IMG/VR virus record: IMGVR_UViG_3300027777_000087
Location: 1-32,637 of that record
Direction: 5' to 3' (one strand)
From: a virus
DNA: 32,637 bases
Shown here piece after piece: positions 15,306 to 24,555 of this stretch (positions within the stretch are counted from its first letter, which is position 1; each line of letters opens with the position of its first letter). Both the position numbers and the translations under genes were made by a program. The notes beneath the pieces are model-generated. The model had not been told where the DNA came from. It was given only the letters and a program-made list of their open reading frames with translations, and made no database searches.

Positions 15306-17393
15306 TTACCAATTACTTACTGATGGCCCACCTGTGGGGGCAGGACGAGCACCACTTGCGGCAGGCTTGCGTTGGTTCGTCCTATAGCCTTGTTCCACAC
15401 TTCTATCTGATTCAGCTTCCATTCTTTTCTTCACGTCAGAGGGAGCGCGGTTGTACTCCCTATTGAGAAGTAACGCCTCTCTAGCTTTTATTTGTGCAGC
15501 TTGAATGTCTTTTGCACTGGTATTACCCAAACCTACTTCTGTCAACCCCGCTTTAGTTGGCCCAACGTCGCTAGTTTTCCATGCAGCCGCAGCTTCTATA
15601 GCTGCTTGTGCGGCGGCTTGTTTAGCGGGGTTTTTAGGGTCTAGCTTAGCAGCAAGTATCGCCGCGTTCAAAGCATCGTAACCTTTTGGTGCCCCACCAC
15701 CTCCGCCACCTGTAGACCGGTATGGTTTTGCAGCGGCGGCAACGGCGGCGGCAATCTGACCCTGTTTCAGCAGTACATCGACTCTTTCTTTGTCGCCTTC
15801 ACGCAGAGCTTTAGCCAATTCAGCTTCACGAGCAAGAGCTTCTTTGCCGAGGCCCATGCGTTCCTTACGGCGCTCGCTAGCAAGCTGGAATAAGCCTTCA
15901 GCAGAAGCACGCTTACGCGCTCTGGATTCTTTAAGGGTTTGCCCGTAGGATGAACCAGCAGCCCCAAGTGCATTACCAGCAGCCCTTGCAAAGTCATTCC
16001 CTTGGAGCAATGCCGCTGCGCCTTGCATTGCAGCTAGTCCTTTACCCTCGGACAACATATTTGCATCTTCGGTATCAAACCCTTTCAATGTCTTTTCATA
16101 GTCGGCATAAGGGTCAGGGCCACCCATTTCTTGGGCTTGCTTAAAGTAGGCTTCAGCATCAGCCGCTTGCTCTTCACGGCTGCGGCCTTTTGATGGTTGG
16201 AAGTTACTCAGTGCAGCGTTATACCCCAGTGCATTTTGCAGTGCTTGGCTGTACAGCGCAGGATTACCCGGAGCATAAGAACCCGGAACAGAACCACCAT
16301 CATCAAAAGCAACCACGCCGCCGTGAGCCATGTTGTAAGCACCGGCAAGTCCGCCCCGCTCAGAAGCACGGGTAGCAAGTTCAAGTTGCGCCGCTTGGAG
16401 CTCGGCTGCGCTAGAGGGACTCTGAATAATTTGCTTCAGTTGTTCATCGGTCAGCTTATCTACCGCATCGGCCATTTGGTTCTGGTCGTTCATCGCGTTG
16501 ATATCACCGCCCCCAGCATAGCTATCTACTTGCCCGCCATCAGCAAACATGCCCAACTGTTTTGCGCCATACGCGCCCATACCCAAAGCACCAATAGTCT
16601 GCAATGTTGACGGGGGAGCTTGATATATCTGCGCAGTGGACTGCTGACCCAACGGTAAGCCGCGAATCAAGTCAGACATAAAACCAATCTGCTTGTACGG
16701 GTAGTTCTGTTGATTCATAAAGTCTTGATACCCAATGTCTAGACCTTTTTGCGCTTGCGCTTGTTGCTGATTGCCGTATTGGTTCTGCAACTGATTGATA
16801 GCCACATCTTGGGTAATACCTTGACGGAACTGATTTGCAGCTTGGTCGTACGCAGCTTGGGAACCCTGCGCTTGAATTTGATTCATTTGCTGGCCAAGGT
16901 TGCGCTCACGTTCCGCACGCATGATGGCATCGCGGCCACCTCCAAAAGCACCGGCCTGAGCAGCTTGCGCTTGTTGTTGCGTACCCATGATTCCCGACTG
17001 CCGAGCAGCCTCTTGCTTTTGCACGTCCACCACATTCTGCATGTAGGGAGACATGTACGCGCTCATGTTTTGCTGGAACGCCTCTGGCCCAGCCGACATG
17101 TTTGAAGCCGCTGTTTGGGCTTGCTCTTGCATGGGGGCAAACCCAGCAAGCCGGGGTTGGGTGTAAGTCTGGTACGGATTTTTGTTGATGTCCGTCAGGT
17201 TGCCTGCGTTTGCCAGCGTATCTTTAGCGTAACCCTTAGCCCAGTCTGGAAGTTCAGTGGAACTTACTGTAGTGTTTTGGGGGGTAGAACTACCACCTCC
17301 ACCGCAAACTAAGCCGCCATCGGCCTTACGATACGTTGCGGAGTCCCCAAGGGGCTCACCCATTGCATATAGTTGCCGACGAGAGTAGCTCAT
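15306..17393 (-). CDS. Virion (internal/ejection-type) structural protein, 695 aa
   Basis: 695 aa. It begins MSYSRRQLYAMGEPLGD with a KADGGLVCGGGG patch and then TELPDWAKGYAKD and NPYQTYTQPRLAGFAPMQEQA, a start shared by many uncultured podovirus structural proteins. Residues about 95-245 are Gln/Ala-rich helices (QQQAQAAQAGAFGGGRDAIMRAERERN, QGSQAAYDQAANQFRQGI). The middle has Gly-rich boxes MFADGGQVDSYAGGG and MAHGGVVAFDDGGSVPG, then a charged helical C-terminal half. It has no enzymatic motif and no signal peptide. It lies between the GNAT gene (4-nt ATGA overlap) and the giant protein gene, a position typical of internal virion or ejection proteins (T7 gp14-gp16 region). The exact role is inferred from composition and context. 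Confidence 0.7.
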   Translation of the reverse strand: MSYSRRQLYAMGEPLGDSATYRKADGGLVCGGGGSSTPQNTTVSSTELPDWAKGYAKDTLANAGNLTDINKNPYQTYTQPRLAGFAPMQEQAQTAASNMSAGPEAFQQNMSAYMSPYMQNVVDVQKQEAARQSGIMGTQQQAQAAQAGAFGGGRDAIMRAERERNLGQQMNQIQAQGSQAAYDQAANQFRQGITQDVAINQLQNQYGNQQQAQAQKGLDIGYQDFMNQQNYPYKQIGFMSDLIRGLPLGQQSTAQIYQAPPSTLQTIGALGMGAYGAKQLGMFADGGQVDSYAGGGDINAMNDQNQMADAVDKLTDEQLKQIIQSPSSAAELQAAQLELATRASERGGLAGAYNMAHGGVVAFDDGGSVPGSYAPGNPALYSQALQNALGYNAALSNFQPSKGRSREEQAADAEAYFKQAQEMGGPDPYADYEKTLKGFDTEDANMLSEGKGLAAMQGAAALLQGNDFARAAGNALGAAGSSYGQTLKESRARKRASAEGLFQLASERRKERMGLGKEALAREAELAKALREGDKERVDVLLKQGQIAAAVAAAAKPYRSTGGGGGGAPKGYDALNAAILAAKLDPKNPAKQAAAQAAIEAAAAWKTSDVGPTKAGLTEVGLGNTSAKDIQAAQIKAREALLLNREYNRAPSDVKKRMEAESDRSVEQGYRTNQRKPAASGARPAPTGGPSVSNW

Positions 17394-17848
17394 ACCTTCT
17401 CCAGAATCTTTGTAAATAGCTTGTCAGTAAGCTTGTACCCGAGGTACTCAAACAGATGCGTGTTGTCCATGTGGATTTTCGTGTGCATGATTATCCTATG
17501 GATACCTTCTTTTTTAAGCACGTCTTCAGCAAACTGAAAAAGACGGATTCCTACTCGACCCTTGCGGTGTTCCTTCTTCAAGAAATAAATATCCTCAAAG
17601 GCAGTCATACACGACCGGTAGTGCAGGTGTGGGTGCACTATAAAAATCGCGTACCCAATCAGCTCATTATCCTCTCGAACCGTAATGCAGCGCAACATCC
17701 CAGCCACATGAAGCCGTCCGTACGCCTCGTAGTCGGGCATAAGCGGAAAGTCCTTGGTAACGCACAACTCATCATAGTGCTCAGGCAAGACTCCCTTTAA
17801 CGCCTCAATGAACTCGGCGGGGTCTTCGGTCTGATATGTTACCGTCAT
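17390..17848 (-). CDS. GNAT-family N-acetyltransferase
   Basis: 152 aa. A GNAT fold is visible: beta strands ITVREDNELIGYAIFIV (55-71), the acceptor-side strand FEDIYFL (84-90), and the acetyl-CoA-binding motif KEHRKGRVGIRLFQFAED (92-109; RKGRVG at 95-100 is the pyrophosphate loop), then IIMHTKIHMDNTHLFEYLGYK, the C-terminal motif B. It should transfer an acetyl group from acetyl-CoA to an amine. It overlaps both neighbours by 4 nt (ATGA) between two large virion proteins, so it is expressed late with them. Such enzymes in phage structural clusters may modify a virion or host protein; the substrate is unknown. Confidence 0.85.
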   Translation of the reverse strand: MTVTYQTEDPAEFIEALKGVLPEHYDELCVTKDFPLMPDYEAYGRLHVAGMLRCITVREDNELIGYAIFIVHPHLHYRSCMTAFEDIYFLKKEHRKGRVGIRLFQFAEDVLKKEGIHRIIMHTKIHMDNTHLFEYLGYKLTDKLFTKILEKV

Positions 17849-20800
17849 GCGGGCAAGTACTTGTCGGCGCGGCTATTCACCGCGACTTTGCCTTTACCTA
17901 CAGACTTCTTGCGCCCAGCTTGGATTCGGTCCATCATGGCGTACAGTTTACGTGCACCGGCCTCTGTAGAGCCATTGCCAATTTCGGAGACGATACGGGC
18001 GGGAATCACGAATTCACCGTCGGCCAACCGAGCAGGGCGTCCCTTACCAATAGTGGCTGGAATTGAATCGGACACACCATCACCGGGGCCCTTGAGCAAC
18101 CGGCCACCGTCCGAGTACGAACCTAGGTTGTAGGGGTCGGAAACACCGCCATCCGCATACATTTGTGGGGGATGAAAGCTGTATTTACCACTTTGAAAAA
18201 ACGGCTGGGGCGGGCGTAGATTACCGCGCACGTTACCACCACGGGCCATACGTTCTGAAATCATTCCACCGTGTGCAATACCGTTATAACCCTCACCTTG
18301 CTCGCCTTTATCGCCTAGCGGATTATCTCCACTGGTATCAGGTGAACCTTGAGGCCCTTCATCAGCACTTGGGGCTGGTGGTTCTGCTTCCGTTACTGGG
18401 GCTGGATACCGACTTAGTAAACTTTGTATTTCTCTAGTGTTTTCAGCCGCAATACCTTCCGGGGAAGCATTAAATGCATTTTCCGCTCTACCTTGGCTAG
18501 TCAATACAGGGCCTCCAAACTGGTCAGTAACATTTCGCCAAGCACTTCCAAGACCGCCAAAACTTGCAGAAACGCCCGCAAGCCCATGACCACCCGTAGC
18601 GGGTGCGCCAAAAGCGGGGTTATACCCCCCTTGAATTCCAGCATCAGAAACTATGCCGTTATTGAGGGCCGCATACTCCCCAAGTGAAGGCCCAATCATG
18701 GCCGCAAAAGTTTCGGCACTAGGTATTCCTAGTGTTTCAGGTTTTTTACCTATATCGGTATCAGCCTCTGCTTTAATTTCATTAATGCCCACAATATCGG
18801 GGGCAGCAAACATCCTATCTGCTTCGTCTGCGGCGCTATAAGGGGTTAATGCTTCGTTGGCTTTATTTACCTCTGCTTGATATGCTTCTGGGGATAAAAA
18901 CTGATTGCTAAAATTTACAGGCGCAAAACGGTCACCCCGCTCAAGGTTATTTATTGCATTTGCATTGTCTTCCGCCGTATACATCCCCAAAGGGTTTTCC
19001 TGTACAAACCTGTCACTGTATGGGCTATCTAATTTGTTAATCTGGTTTTGTAAAGAAGATATTTTGTCCGATAAAGCAAGCCCTGAGTCCCCCTCCACAA
19101 CGCTAGGGTCCGCATTAACTAAATTAACTGATTTTTGCAATTCGCGCTGTAAAGTAGCTTTTTCAAACTGTTTTTGTTCAGCAGCAGCAATTTGTGCTTT
19201 TGTCGCCCTTTCTGCTGCATCTTCAGCTTCAATCTGAGCAAACGGGTCTACGGGTTTATTCGCCTCTATTGCACGTTGTTGAGCAAGCCCTTGTAGTTTA
19301 TTTTGGTCTGCTAAGGCCATATTACCACCGGCTGTAGTCCCTGCTGGTATTGAATCCCCCGGAGCAAATAAATTACCATATCGGTCTCTAAAAAACGCTT
19401 TGTCAGTATAGGCAGTGCCAGCGGGGAAAAACCCTGCCGGTTGGGTAGAGGGGTCAGCGTATTTCCCTACTTGATTTAACGTAGGGTCGGAGCTAAAGAA
19501 CCCAGCAAATGGGTCGCCTTTTACTTGCCCGCTTGCTGGGGCTAAGCCGCTTTCAAGACTACGTAGTTCAGATCCCCGCAAAGGGTAACCAGAAACATCC
19601 GTACGCGAACTTAATGGGGCGTCAGCAAAATTACCGGAAGGGTAAGCAGCAGGAGTTTCAGGGTTATAACCGCTTGGGAGCCCCACCATGCCTACACTTT
19701 TGGGATTGCTAACATCAGGCCCCATAAATTCTTGGAACTTGTCGTAGGCAAATTTTAACGGGGAGGTAATAAGCCCTAGCGCATCTTGTGCTAAGGCCGT
19801 ATTAGGGTTTTCTAACCGCCATGCTTCTTTTTCCGCATCGCTCATTCCAGCCCATCGGGCGCTAAAGCTATTTGGGTCTTCGGGTTCACGATTACCACCA
19901 CCGCCACCACCATCGCCACCACGGGCATTAGCGCGCATTCTTGCGGCGTATTCTTCTGGAGTTTCCGCAGGGGGTGTAGCAGGAGCATATGAATTACCCC
20001 CAGACTTCCACCATTCGTACTTGTTGGTGGGTGAAGTTGCAGCAGCGCCTGAGTTAGCCACTCGTTGGAGGTACTCGGCAAAAAGTTGCTGCTGGTTGCG
20101 TGGCGCAGAAGTAATACCGCCGGTAGCCATGCGTGTAACGCCCCCCTCAGCAGCGTAGTAGGGGCGGTTGTAGGTCTGCTCTACACCTTGCATGTTGGGC
20201 TTGGGTAGTGGGTTGCTCCAGCCGGGGTAGTAGCTAAGTCCAGCCCTAGGTCCACGGTCAGTATCCGCAGCCTTTTGAGGTGTTTTGTTTTCGTCGGGGG
20301 CTATCGCGGCTAAGCCTACACCAAGAGACGTAAGTGGATTGGCCTTGATGTAGTTGATTGCGTTGGTTCCGCTGGCCCCAGCTTTGAGCGCATCAAAACG
20401 CTGCCCCATAGACATACTATCCAATGCCGCTGCTTGTTGGGCTGCTTGGGCCGCAGGGGTTGCCGCCGCCGCCGCTTGGGCTGCTTCTGCTGGTGCTGCG
20501 CTAGCAAGAGAAAGATATTCGGGTTTATTGGTGAAGCTGCTTAAGCTGCCTAAAGAAGAGCCAGCAGTCGAAGGCGTGGCAGCAGAAGCACCAGTAAGGG
20601 CATATGGAGATGTTGCGCCCGCAGGGGTCTCAAGTACCGTCGCAGGAGCCGCAACACCAGCATTCATAAAAGCCCCAGCCATACCCGCACCGCCGTACGC
20701 ACTGATACCCGCCATCATTCCCTTCTTTAGGTCTCCACCGTTAGTTGCAGCGGACGTAGCTCCAACAGCCAATGCCGCATAGCCAGCGGGTACACCCATA

Positions 20801-21012
20801 GCGGCTAATCCAGCGCCAGCGGCTATAGGTAGCAGAGCAGACAGGAACCCAGCTTCGGGAAGTCCAGTGTGGGGGTTGGTAGTCAGGGAACCGCCGTGCT
20901 GCTGAGCCAACGCTTGCAGACTTGCTACCTCTCCGGGGGTCATATGGACGAGCGTAGTGTCGGGCCCACGCCCATGAGCGGCTAGGTGTTTGGCAGCGAG
21001 TTGTATGCTCAT
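17845..21012 (-). CDS. Large virion structural protein, 1055 aa
   Basis: 1055 aa. The N-terminus (QLAAKHLAAHGRG, VHMTPGEVASLQALAQQHGGSLTTNPHTGLPEAGFL) and C-terminus (GPGDGVSDSIPATIGKGRPARLADGEFVIPARIVSEIGNGSTEAGARKLYAMMDRI, then NSRADKYLPA) are conserved-looking ends known from many uncultured tailed-phage virion proteins. After the N-terminus lies a hydrophobic glycine/alanine-rich stretch (about 55-125), possibly membrane-active. The middle is low complexity with AEGGVTRMATGG, DGGGGGGN, MARGGNVRG and MYADGGVSDP boxes. An AT-richer interior (about 18480-19600) differs from the ends. It is probably an internal or ejected virion protein, inferred from size, composition and position. AAGGA 6-7 nt upstream supports the ATG; the stop overlaps the GNAT start. 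Confidence 0.7.
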   Translation of the reverse strand: MSIQLAAKHLAAHGRGPDTTLVHMTPGEVASLQALAQQHGGSLTTNPHTGLPEAGFLSALLPIAAGAGLAAMGVPAGYAALAVGATSAATNGGDLKKGMMAGISAYGGAGMAGAFMNAGVAAPATVLETPAGATSPYALTGASAATPSTAGSSLGSLSSFTNKPEYLSLASAAPAEAAQAAAAATPAAQAAQQAAALDSMSMGQRFDALKAGASGTNAINYIKANPLTSLGVGLAAIAPDENKTPQKAADTDRGPRAGLSYYPGWSNPLPKPNMQGVEQTYNRPYYAAEGGVTRMATGGITSAPRNQQQLFAEYLQRVANSGAAATSPTNKYEWWKSGGNSYAPATPPAETPEEYAARMRANARGGDGGGGGGNREPEDPNSFSARWAGMSDAEKEAWRLENPNTALAQDALGLITSPLKFAYDKFQEFMGPDVSNPKSVGMVGLPSGYNPETPAAYPSGNFADAPLSSRTDVSGYPLRGSELRSLESGLAPASGQVKGDPFAGFFSSDPTLNQVGKYADPSTQPAGFFPAGTAYTDKAFFRDRYGNLFAPGDSIPAGTTAGGNMALADQNKLQGLAQQRAIEANKPVDPFAQIEAEDAAERATKAQIAAAEQKQFEKATLQRELQKSVNLVNADPSVVEGDSGLALSDKISSLQNQINKLDSPYSDRFVQENPLGMYTAEDNANAINNLERGDRFAPVNFSNQFLSPEAYQAEVNKANEALTPYSAADEADRMFAAPDIVGINEIKAEADTDIGKKPETLGIPSAETFAAMIGPSLGEYAALNNGIVSDAGIQGGYNPAFGAPATGGHGLAGVSASFGGLGSAWRNVTDQFGGPVLTSQGRAENAFNASPEGIAAENTREIQSLLSRYPAPVTEAEPPAPSADEGPQGSPDTSGDNPLGDKGEQGEGYNGIAHGGMISERMARGGNVRGNLRPPQPFFQSGKYSFHPPQMYADGGVSDPYNLGSYSDGGRLLKGPGDGVSDSIPATIGKGRPARLADGEFVIPARIVSEIGNGSTEAGARKLYAMMDRIQAGRKKSVGKGKVAVNSRADKYLPA

Positions 21013-21050
21013 AAAAAGTCCTTAGACGGCAGTATGTGCCATTGTATCTT

Positions 21051-21401
21051 TTAACCTATTTTCCAGTTGGTTCCGTCCGAGTAGACGGGGACTTTGTTAG
21101 CCCCACCTCCAGCTACGGTAGAAGCAAAAACAGCTAGGGTGGCATCCGATACAAAAGACCGTGCTCCAACCCCGGCAGTAGCTGCGCTGGGAAGGGTAGC
21201 TACCGTGTAAACGGTTGGAGTTGGGATGTACGTGGAAGCCGAACTAAACTGCCCCAGCAAGTTATCTACTTGGTTGAAGTACAACCGCAAGATGTTATTA
21301 AGCTGGTTGATGTAGTTGATGTCGTATTGCACAGTAGCCGCAGGCAAGCGCGGCGCAACTATCCGGTTAAGGGCTGTATCAGAAGTAACAATATAGGTCA
21401 T
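21051..21401 (-). CDS. Small virion/tail-fibre-associated protein
   Basis: 116 aa. Residues 1-50 are helical (QYDINYINQLNNILRLYFNQVDNLLGQF). The C-terminal part YTVATLPSAATAGVGARSFVSDATLAVFAS followed by a glycine-rich turn and KVPVYSDGTNWKIG is a beta module found at the ends of many phage fibre or appendage proteins. The helix probably trimerises or anchors it while the beta module is exposed. Its ATG overlaps the stop of the nozzle-like gene (ATGA), suggesting it works on the same tail structure. A 38-bp gap follows before the 1055-aa protein. Confidence 0.65.
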   Translation of the reverse strand: MTYIVTSDTALNRIVAPRLPAATVQYDINYINQLNNILRLYFNQVDNLLGQFSSASTYIPTPTVYTVATLPSAATAGVGARSFVSDATLAVFASTVAGGGANKVPVYSDGTNWKIG

Positions 21402-23509
21402 CGTCTGCCGTCCGGTCTGATGTCAATACGGGGAGCGCCAAGCTGCCACTGCGTACCGATTGTGTTGGATGAAATCTTCATTTGCATTTGGCGACCACGG
21501 ATGCGGATGTAAACCTGCCCTGTGAACTCGTCTACATTGATGACCGATGGCGCAGAACCGTTGTAGGTCACCGCAGCATTGCCGGTCTGCGTAATGCCTG
21601 AGCCAGAATTAGTAAATCCTTGCAGGTACATAGTCACAGCAGGCGTTGTACCACCCGTAGAGCCTCGGAACGTCAGGTCAGGAATCATGCGGTACACAAA
21701 CGCAAAGTTGTGTCCGTCCCCAATGTCGTATTGAGCGGATGTGATGTACGCCTCAATCGGTAGGACTGTGCCTGTCTCGTTGTTATCCACACCAAATTCA
21801 TGACTAACAATGTTGTAGCTGTATGTAGCAGCAAGGGGGTAATTGCGCAGCCCGGTATCTAACCAAGCTGTACGAGCCATAGTACCGTACTGCCACACGT
21901 CTTCTGCGTAGTTGTAGATGACGTACCTGTCGATGGTGTTGCTGTCCTGTGAGCAGTAAAAGAACCAAGCCTCATTGAAGCCTTCATTGGTACTAGCAAA
22001 CACTTGGTCAAACTGAGACTGGTTAATGTCGTTGTAGATGAATTGCCGCAAGTCACAGCGAAGAGTCTGAATCCGTCCGTCGTACTTGTAGAACTTGTCC
22101 ACACCCATCCAGTAGGTAATCCCGGAAGCCATAGCCGCAGCGTTTGGCCCTGCAATAGATACGTTGTCGGCAAGTAGCTGAGTTCCCCACACATAGGGTG
22201 GCCCAAGGTACTGCAAAGAATACAACGCTTGGTCAGTCCAGACCACAATCTCCTGACGGCTTTGCAGCGTAGTGACAATCTTGGAGCCATGAGACAAGCG
22301 CACGCTCCCTGCTTGGTTAGTCACCGCTGGATACCACGTAGTCAGCGATTCTTGGTCAGACCACCGAATGAGCATGGGGTCAAGGATAGTGCTGCCGTAG
22401 TCGTTTGTGCCAAATACAAGTAAAAATCGACTGACATCTGAAACAGTGAACGTATTTTGGTACAGCGGGGTGTAGCCGTCTGCACCTGCAAGTGAGGAGA
22501 GCAAAATGCCCCGCTGGGAGATTGACTGCGTGCCAGATTGCGTACCAGTCGTAGTGATTGCAGCACCTCCATAAGTAGCTGCCAAGTTAAACGTACTAGC
22601 CGTAAGATATTTTGTCCAGTATGTAACCCCCGGCAACAACCCAGTCGGCAACCACCCCGTGGTAGACAGCGTGATAGGAGTCCCATCTGCAAGATTTATG
22701 CTAGCCGTAACTACGCAAGGGGCTGCAATGGTCATGGTTATAGTAGACCCACTAAGGCCTATAGTGGCATCCCAGTAATACATCGGAGACCCACGGGGGC
22801 CGTACACAAGGTTCTGCCCCCAGTTAATTTGATTCCAAATACGAATAGCATCCGTAGACGTTGTGCCAATACCCCAAGCTCCAGAACCCCAAGTGCCTGC
22901 GCCCCACCCGTTTAATGGAACAGTATCCGCAGGGCCGGTCTTAATTTGATAGACAGCGTAGATTGTTCCACCGCCAGACGAGCTTGCAGAGGCTGTGCCT
23001 GTGACTGTGATTTTGTAAGTCGTGGAACTTACGTCCGTAATCTGATACTGCGTACCAGTCGTGATAGTGATGCCGTTGAACGTGACCGAAGCCGCGCCAG
23101 AGCAGTAGTAGGTAACGTAGTTGTTGTTGCTGAACCCGCCGTTGGCATCTGTTACGGTGACCGTCGTGGTTGTGCCTGTATTAGTAGACGTAGCCGTTGT
23201 AAATGGGTTGGTTAGCGTAGTTGTGGCACGTATTGGCGTGATATCGTTGTAGACCCCGCCGCTCTCAATATAGAACTTTAGGTTTGTACCCACACCAAGC
23301 AAGTTTAAGGAGCCCAGCGTTATCCAGTTCCATAGGGAGCGGCATATACCGAGGAACGTATTTGTAGAGATGCGTTGCCAGCCACCAATTTTCTCAGGTG
23401 TACCTTGACGAAACCGAACCTTGTCGGACTCGTACCAACCGCCCTCATTAGTGTATCGGGTGTTCTCCCTGTTTACACCGGGCTTGAGGAGGACTTTTTG
23501 TAGTGGCAT
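21398..23509 (-). CDS. Tail nozzle / P22 gp10-like virion protein
   Basis: 703 aa. The opening LLKPGVNRENTRYTNEGGWYESDKVRFRQGTPEKIGGWQR is a signature of podovirus proteins related to the P22 gp10 DNA-stabilisation (tail hub) and tail tubular B (nozzle) group, which are beta-propeller-like rings closing the tail. Trp/Gly-rich strands (WNWITLGSLNLLGVGTNLKFY, LNGWGAGTWGSGAWG, INWGQNLVYGPRGSPMYYWD, RWSDQESLTTWYPA, IVVWTDQALYSLQYLGPPYVWG) fit propeller blades. Two threonine-rich inserts (about 103-185 and 245-330, the second with PITLSTTGWLPTGLLPGVTYW) look like fibre-type decoration domains. It lies 8 nt after the endolysin gene and overlaps the small fibre-like gene. The exact ring identity is inferred. 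Confidence 0.7.
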   Translation of the reverse strand: MPLQKVLLKPGVNRENTRYTNEGGWYESDKVRFRQGTPEKIGGWQRISTNTFLGICRSLWNWITLGSLNLLGVGTNLKFYIESGGVYNDITPIRATTTLTNPFTTATSTNTGTTTTVTVTDANGGFSNNNYVTYYCSGAASVTFNGITITTGTQYQITDVSSTTYKITVTGTASASSSGGGTIYAVYQIKTGPADTVPLNGWGAGTWGSGAWGIGTTSTDAIRIWNQINWGQNLVYGPRGSPMYYWDATIGLSGSTITMTIAAPCVVTASINLADGTPITLSTTGWLPTGLLPGVTYWTKYLTASTFNLAATYGGAAITTTGTQSGTQSISQRGILLSSLAGADGYTPLYQNTFTVSDVSRFLLVFGTNDYGSTILDPMLIRWSDQESLTTWYPAVTNQAGSVRLSHGSKIVTTLQSRQEIVVWTDQALYSLQYLGPPYVWGTQLLADNVSIAGPNAAAMASGITYWMGVDKFYKYDGRIQTLRCDLRQFIYNDINQSQFDQVFASTNEGFNEAWFFYCSQDSNTIDRYVIYNYAEDVWQYGTMARTAWLDTGLRNYPLAATYSYNIVSHEFGVDNNETGTVLPIEAYITSAQYDIGDGHNFAFVYRMIPDLTFRGSTGGTTPAVTMYLQGFTNSGSGITQTGNAAVTYNGSAPSVINVDEFTGQVYIRIRGRQMQMKISSNTIGTQWQLGAPRIDIRPDGRR

Positions 23510-23517
23510 GGTGACGG

Positions 23518-23856
23518 TTACACGTTCCGTTCAAAGTGCGGGCAGTCTACCAAGCTCTTGAAGTTTCCGCCCCAGCGGTTCTTGGGGTGCAGGCTTTCCC
23601 AGTATGCACCAAGCGAAGCAAGGATGGCTTTGTCCCAGATTATCTTCCCATCCAGAAAGAAGTTGAAATCAATGGCGCATCGCTTCAGGTGGATGCTGTT
23701 CATGGTCTTGCTGCGGCCTGTTTTAAAGTAAATGGCCTGCTGCTCTGGAGTACGGGCAAGCTCACCGCCGGTGACCACAAAACCTCGATTGGTTGCGTAT
23801 TCAACCAGCTTGCACACATCCAACAGGAAAGCCGCTTGTTCAGCTACTAAACTCAT
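23518..23856 (-). CDS. Endolysin, peptidase M15 family (L-Ala-D-Glu type)
   Basis: 112 aa. Zinc-peptidase motifs of the M15 family are visible: RTPEQQ (35-40), SIHLKRCAIDF (54-64; His56 and Asp63 as zinc ligands) and DCPHFER (104-110; His107 as third ligand). WGGNFKS (95-101) is also conserved. It should cut the peptide stems of peptidoglycan to lyse the host. It has no signal peptide, so it depends on a holin for release; a 3-TM holin-like gene lies two genes upstream. The first 17 nt overlap the preceding small exported protein gene, with AAGGGG 5 nt before the ATG. Confidence 0.9.
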   Translation of the reverse strand: MSLVAEQAAFLLDVCKLVEYATNRGFVVTGGELARTPEQQAIYFKTGRSKTMNSIHLKRCAIDFNFFLDGKIIWDKAILASLGAYWESLHPKNRWGGNFKSLVDCPHFERNV

Positions 23857-24046
23857 ACAAACCCCTTTTTTGAACGATCAAATCAATGCACGTTGCGTCC
23901 ACTTTTGCGCCCAGCTTGATGTACTCTTGCTTCTTTTTCTCAGCCGCTTCCATGCACTGTTGCCTGTCGGTATAGTGGGAAAGCTGCTGCAAGAACTCGC
24001 AATGCCCATTCATGCAGATGTACAAGACGGGAATGAAGATGCTCAC
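23840..24046 (-). CDS. Small exported/membrane-anchored protein of lysis cassette
   Basis: 68 aa. The N-terminus MSIFIPVLYICMNGHCEF is hydrophobic and may act as a signal or membrane anchor. The rest is charged and helical (DRQQCMEAAEKKKQEYIKLGAK) and ends with VDATCIDL and a polar tail. Four cysteines suit the periplasm. It is wedged between the holin-like gene (ATGA overlap) and the endolysin gene (17-nt overlap), so a role in lysis, possibly spanin-like, is plausible, but it lacks a lipobox and no spanin signature was identified. Confidence 0.6.
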   Translation of the reverse strand: MSIFIPVLYICMNGHCEFLQQLSHYTDRQQCMEAAEKKKQEYIKLGAKVDATCIDLIVQKRGLYEFSS

Positions 24047-24555
24047 TTGTTGCTCCGCATTTCTATAATCTTCTCAGCCGTCCTGCCAGCAAAATATGCG
24101 CCCATCACTAGCTGTCCCCAGCCAGCGAGCAAATTAACGTACCCCTCGTTAGCGTTGTACCCAAAAGCCGACATGGTTGTAAAAATAAAATAGGCCAACA
24201 AAATAGCCAAAAGGCATATAGGCCGGATGTTCTTTGAAAGCCAAGAGTCAGAAGACATGTCTGCCCGCCAGCGGTCAGTGATGTTGTCGGCATCGTTCTG
24301 CGCGGCCTTTGCAACCAATTCCATTTCAGCCATCTCCAGCTTGGCTTTCTCAATGCCTAGTTCAATCAGGCGCTCTTCATGGTGAAACTGCAACTCGCGC
24401 AGCTTCTCAACGTCTTCTGGTGTAGGGTTGTCGGGTATCTTCACGCCCAACGTGTTCTCCACCACTTCTTTGCCTTTGGCTTGGATGGCACTGGACAGCA
24501 GACCTAGCCCGTTTTGAGCCAGTGTGCTGAGTAACATACCGATGATTGGAATCAT
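24043..24555 (-). CDS. Holin-like membrane protein (3-TM GTA-holin type)
   Basis: 170 aa from ATG at 24555. An in-frame ATG at 24627 would add 24 residues inside the upstream gene, but 24555 is preferred because it overlaps that gene's stop as ATGA and has GGGGAG upstream. Residues 3-24 are hydrophobic (IPIIGMLLSTLAQNGLGLLSSA), 35-100 form a charged helical linker, and 108-130 (KNIRPICLLAILLAYFIFTT) and 139-160 (YVNLLAGWGQLVMGAYFAGRTAE) are membrane helices. This resembles the 3-TM holin family known from gene-transfer agents. It would open the inner membrane to let the M15 endolysin out. Confidence 0.7.
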   Translation of the reverse strand: MIPIIGMLLSTLAQNGLGLLSSAIQAKGKEVVENTLGVKIPDNPTPEDVEKLRELQFHHEERLIELGIEKAKLEMAEMELVAKAAQNDADNITDRWRADMSSDSWLSKNIRPICLLAILLAYFIFTTMSAFGYNANEGYVNLLAGWGQLVMGAYFAGRTAEKIIEMRSNK

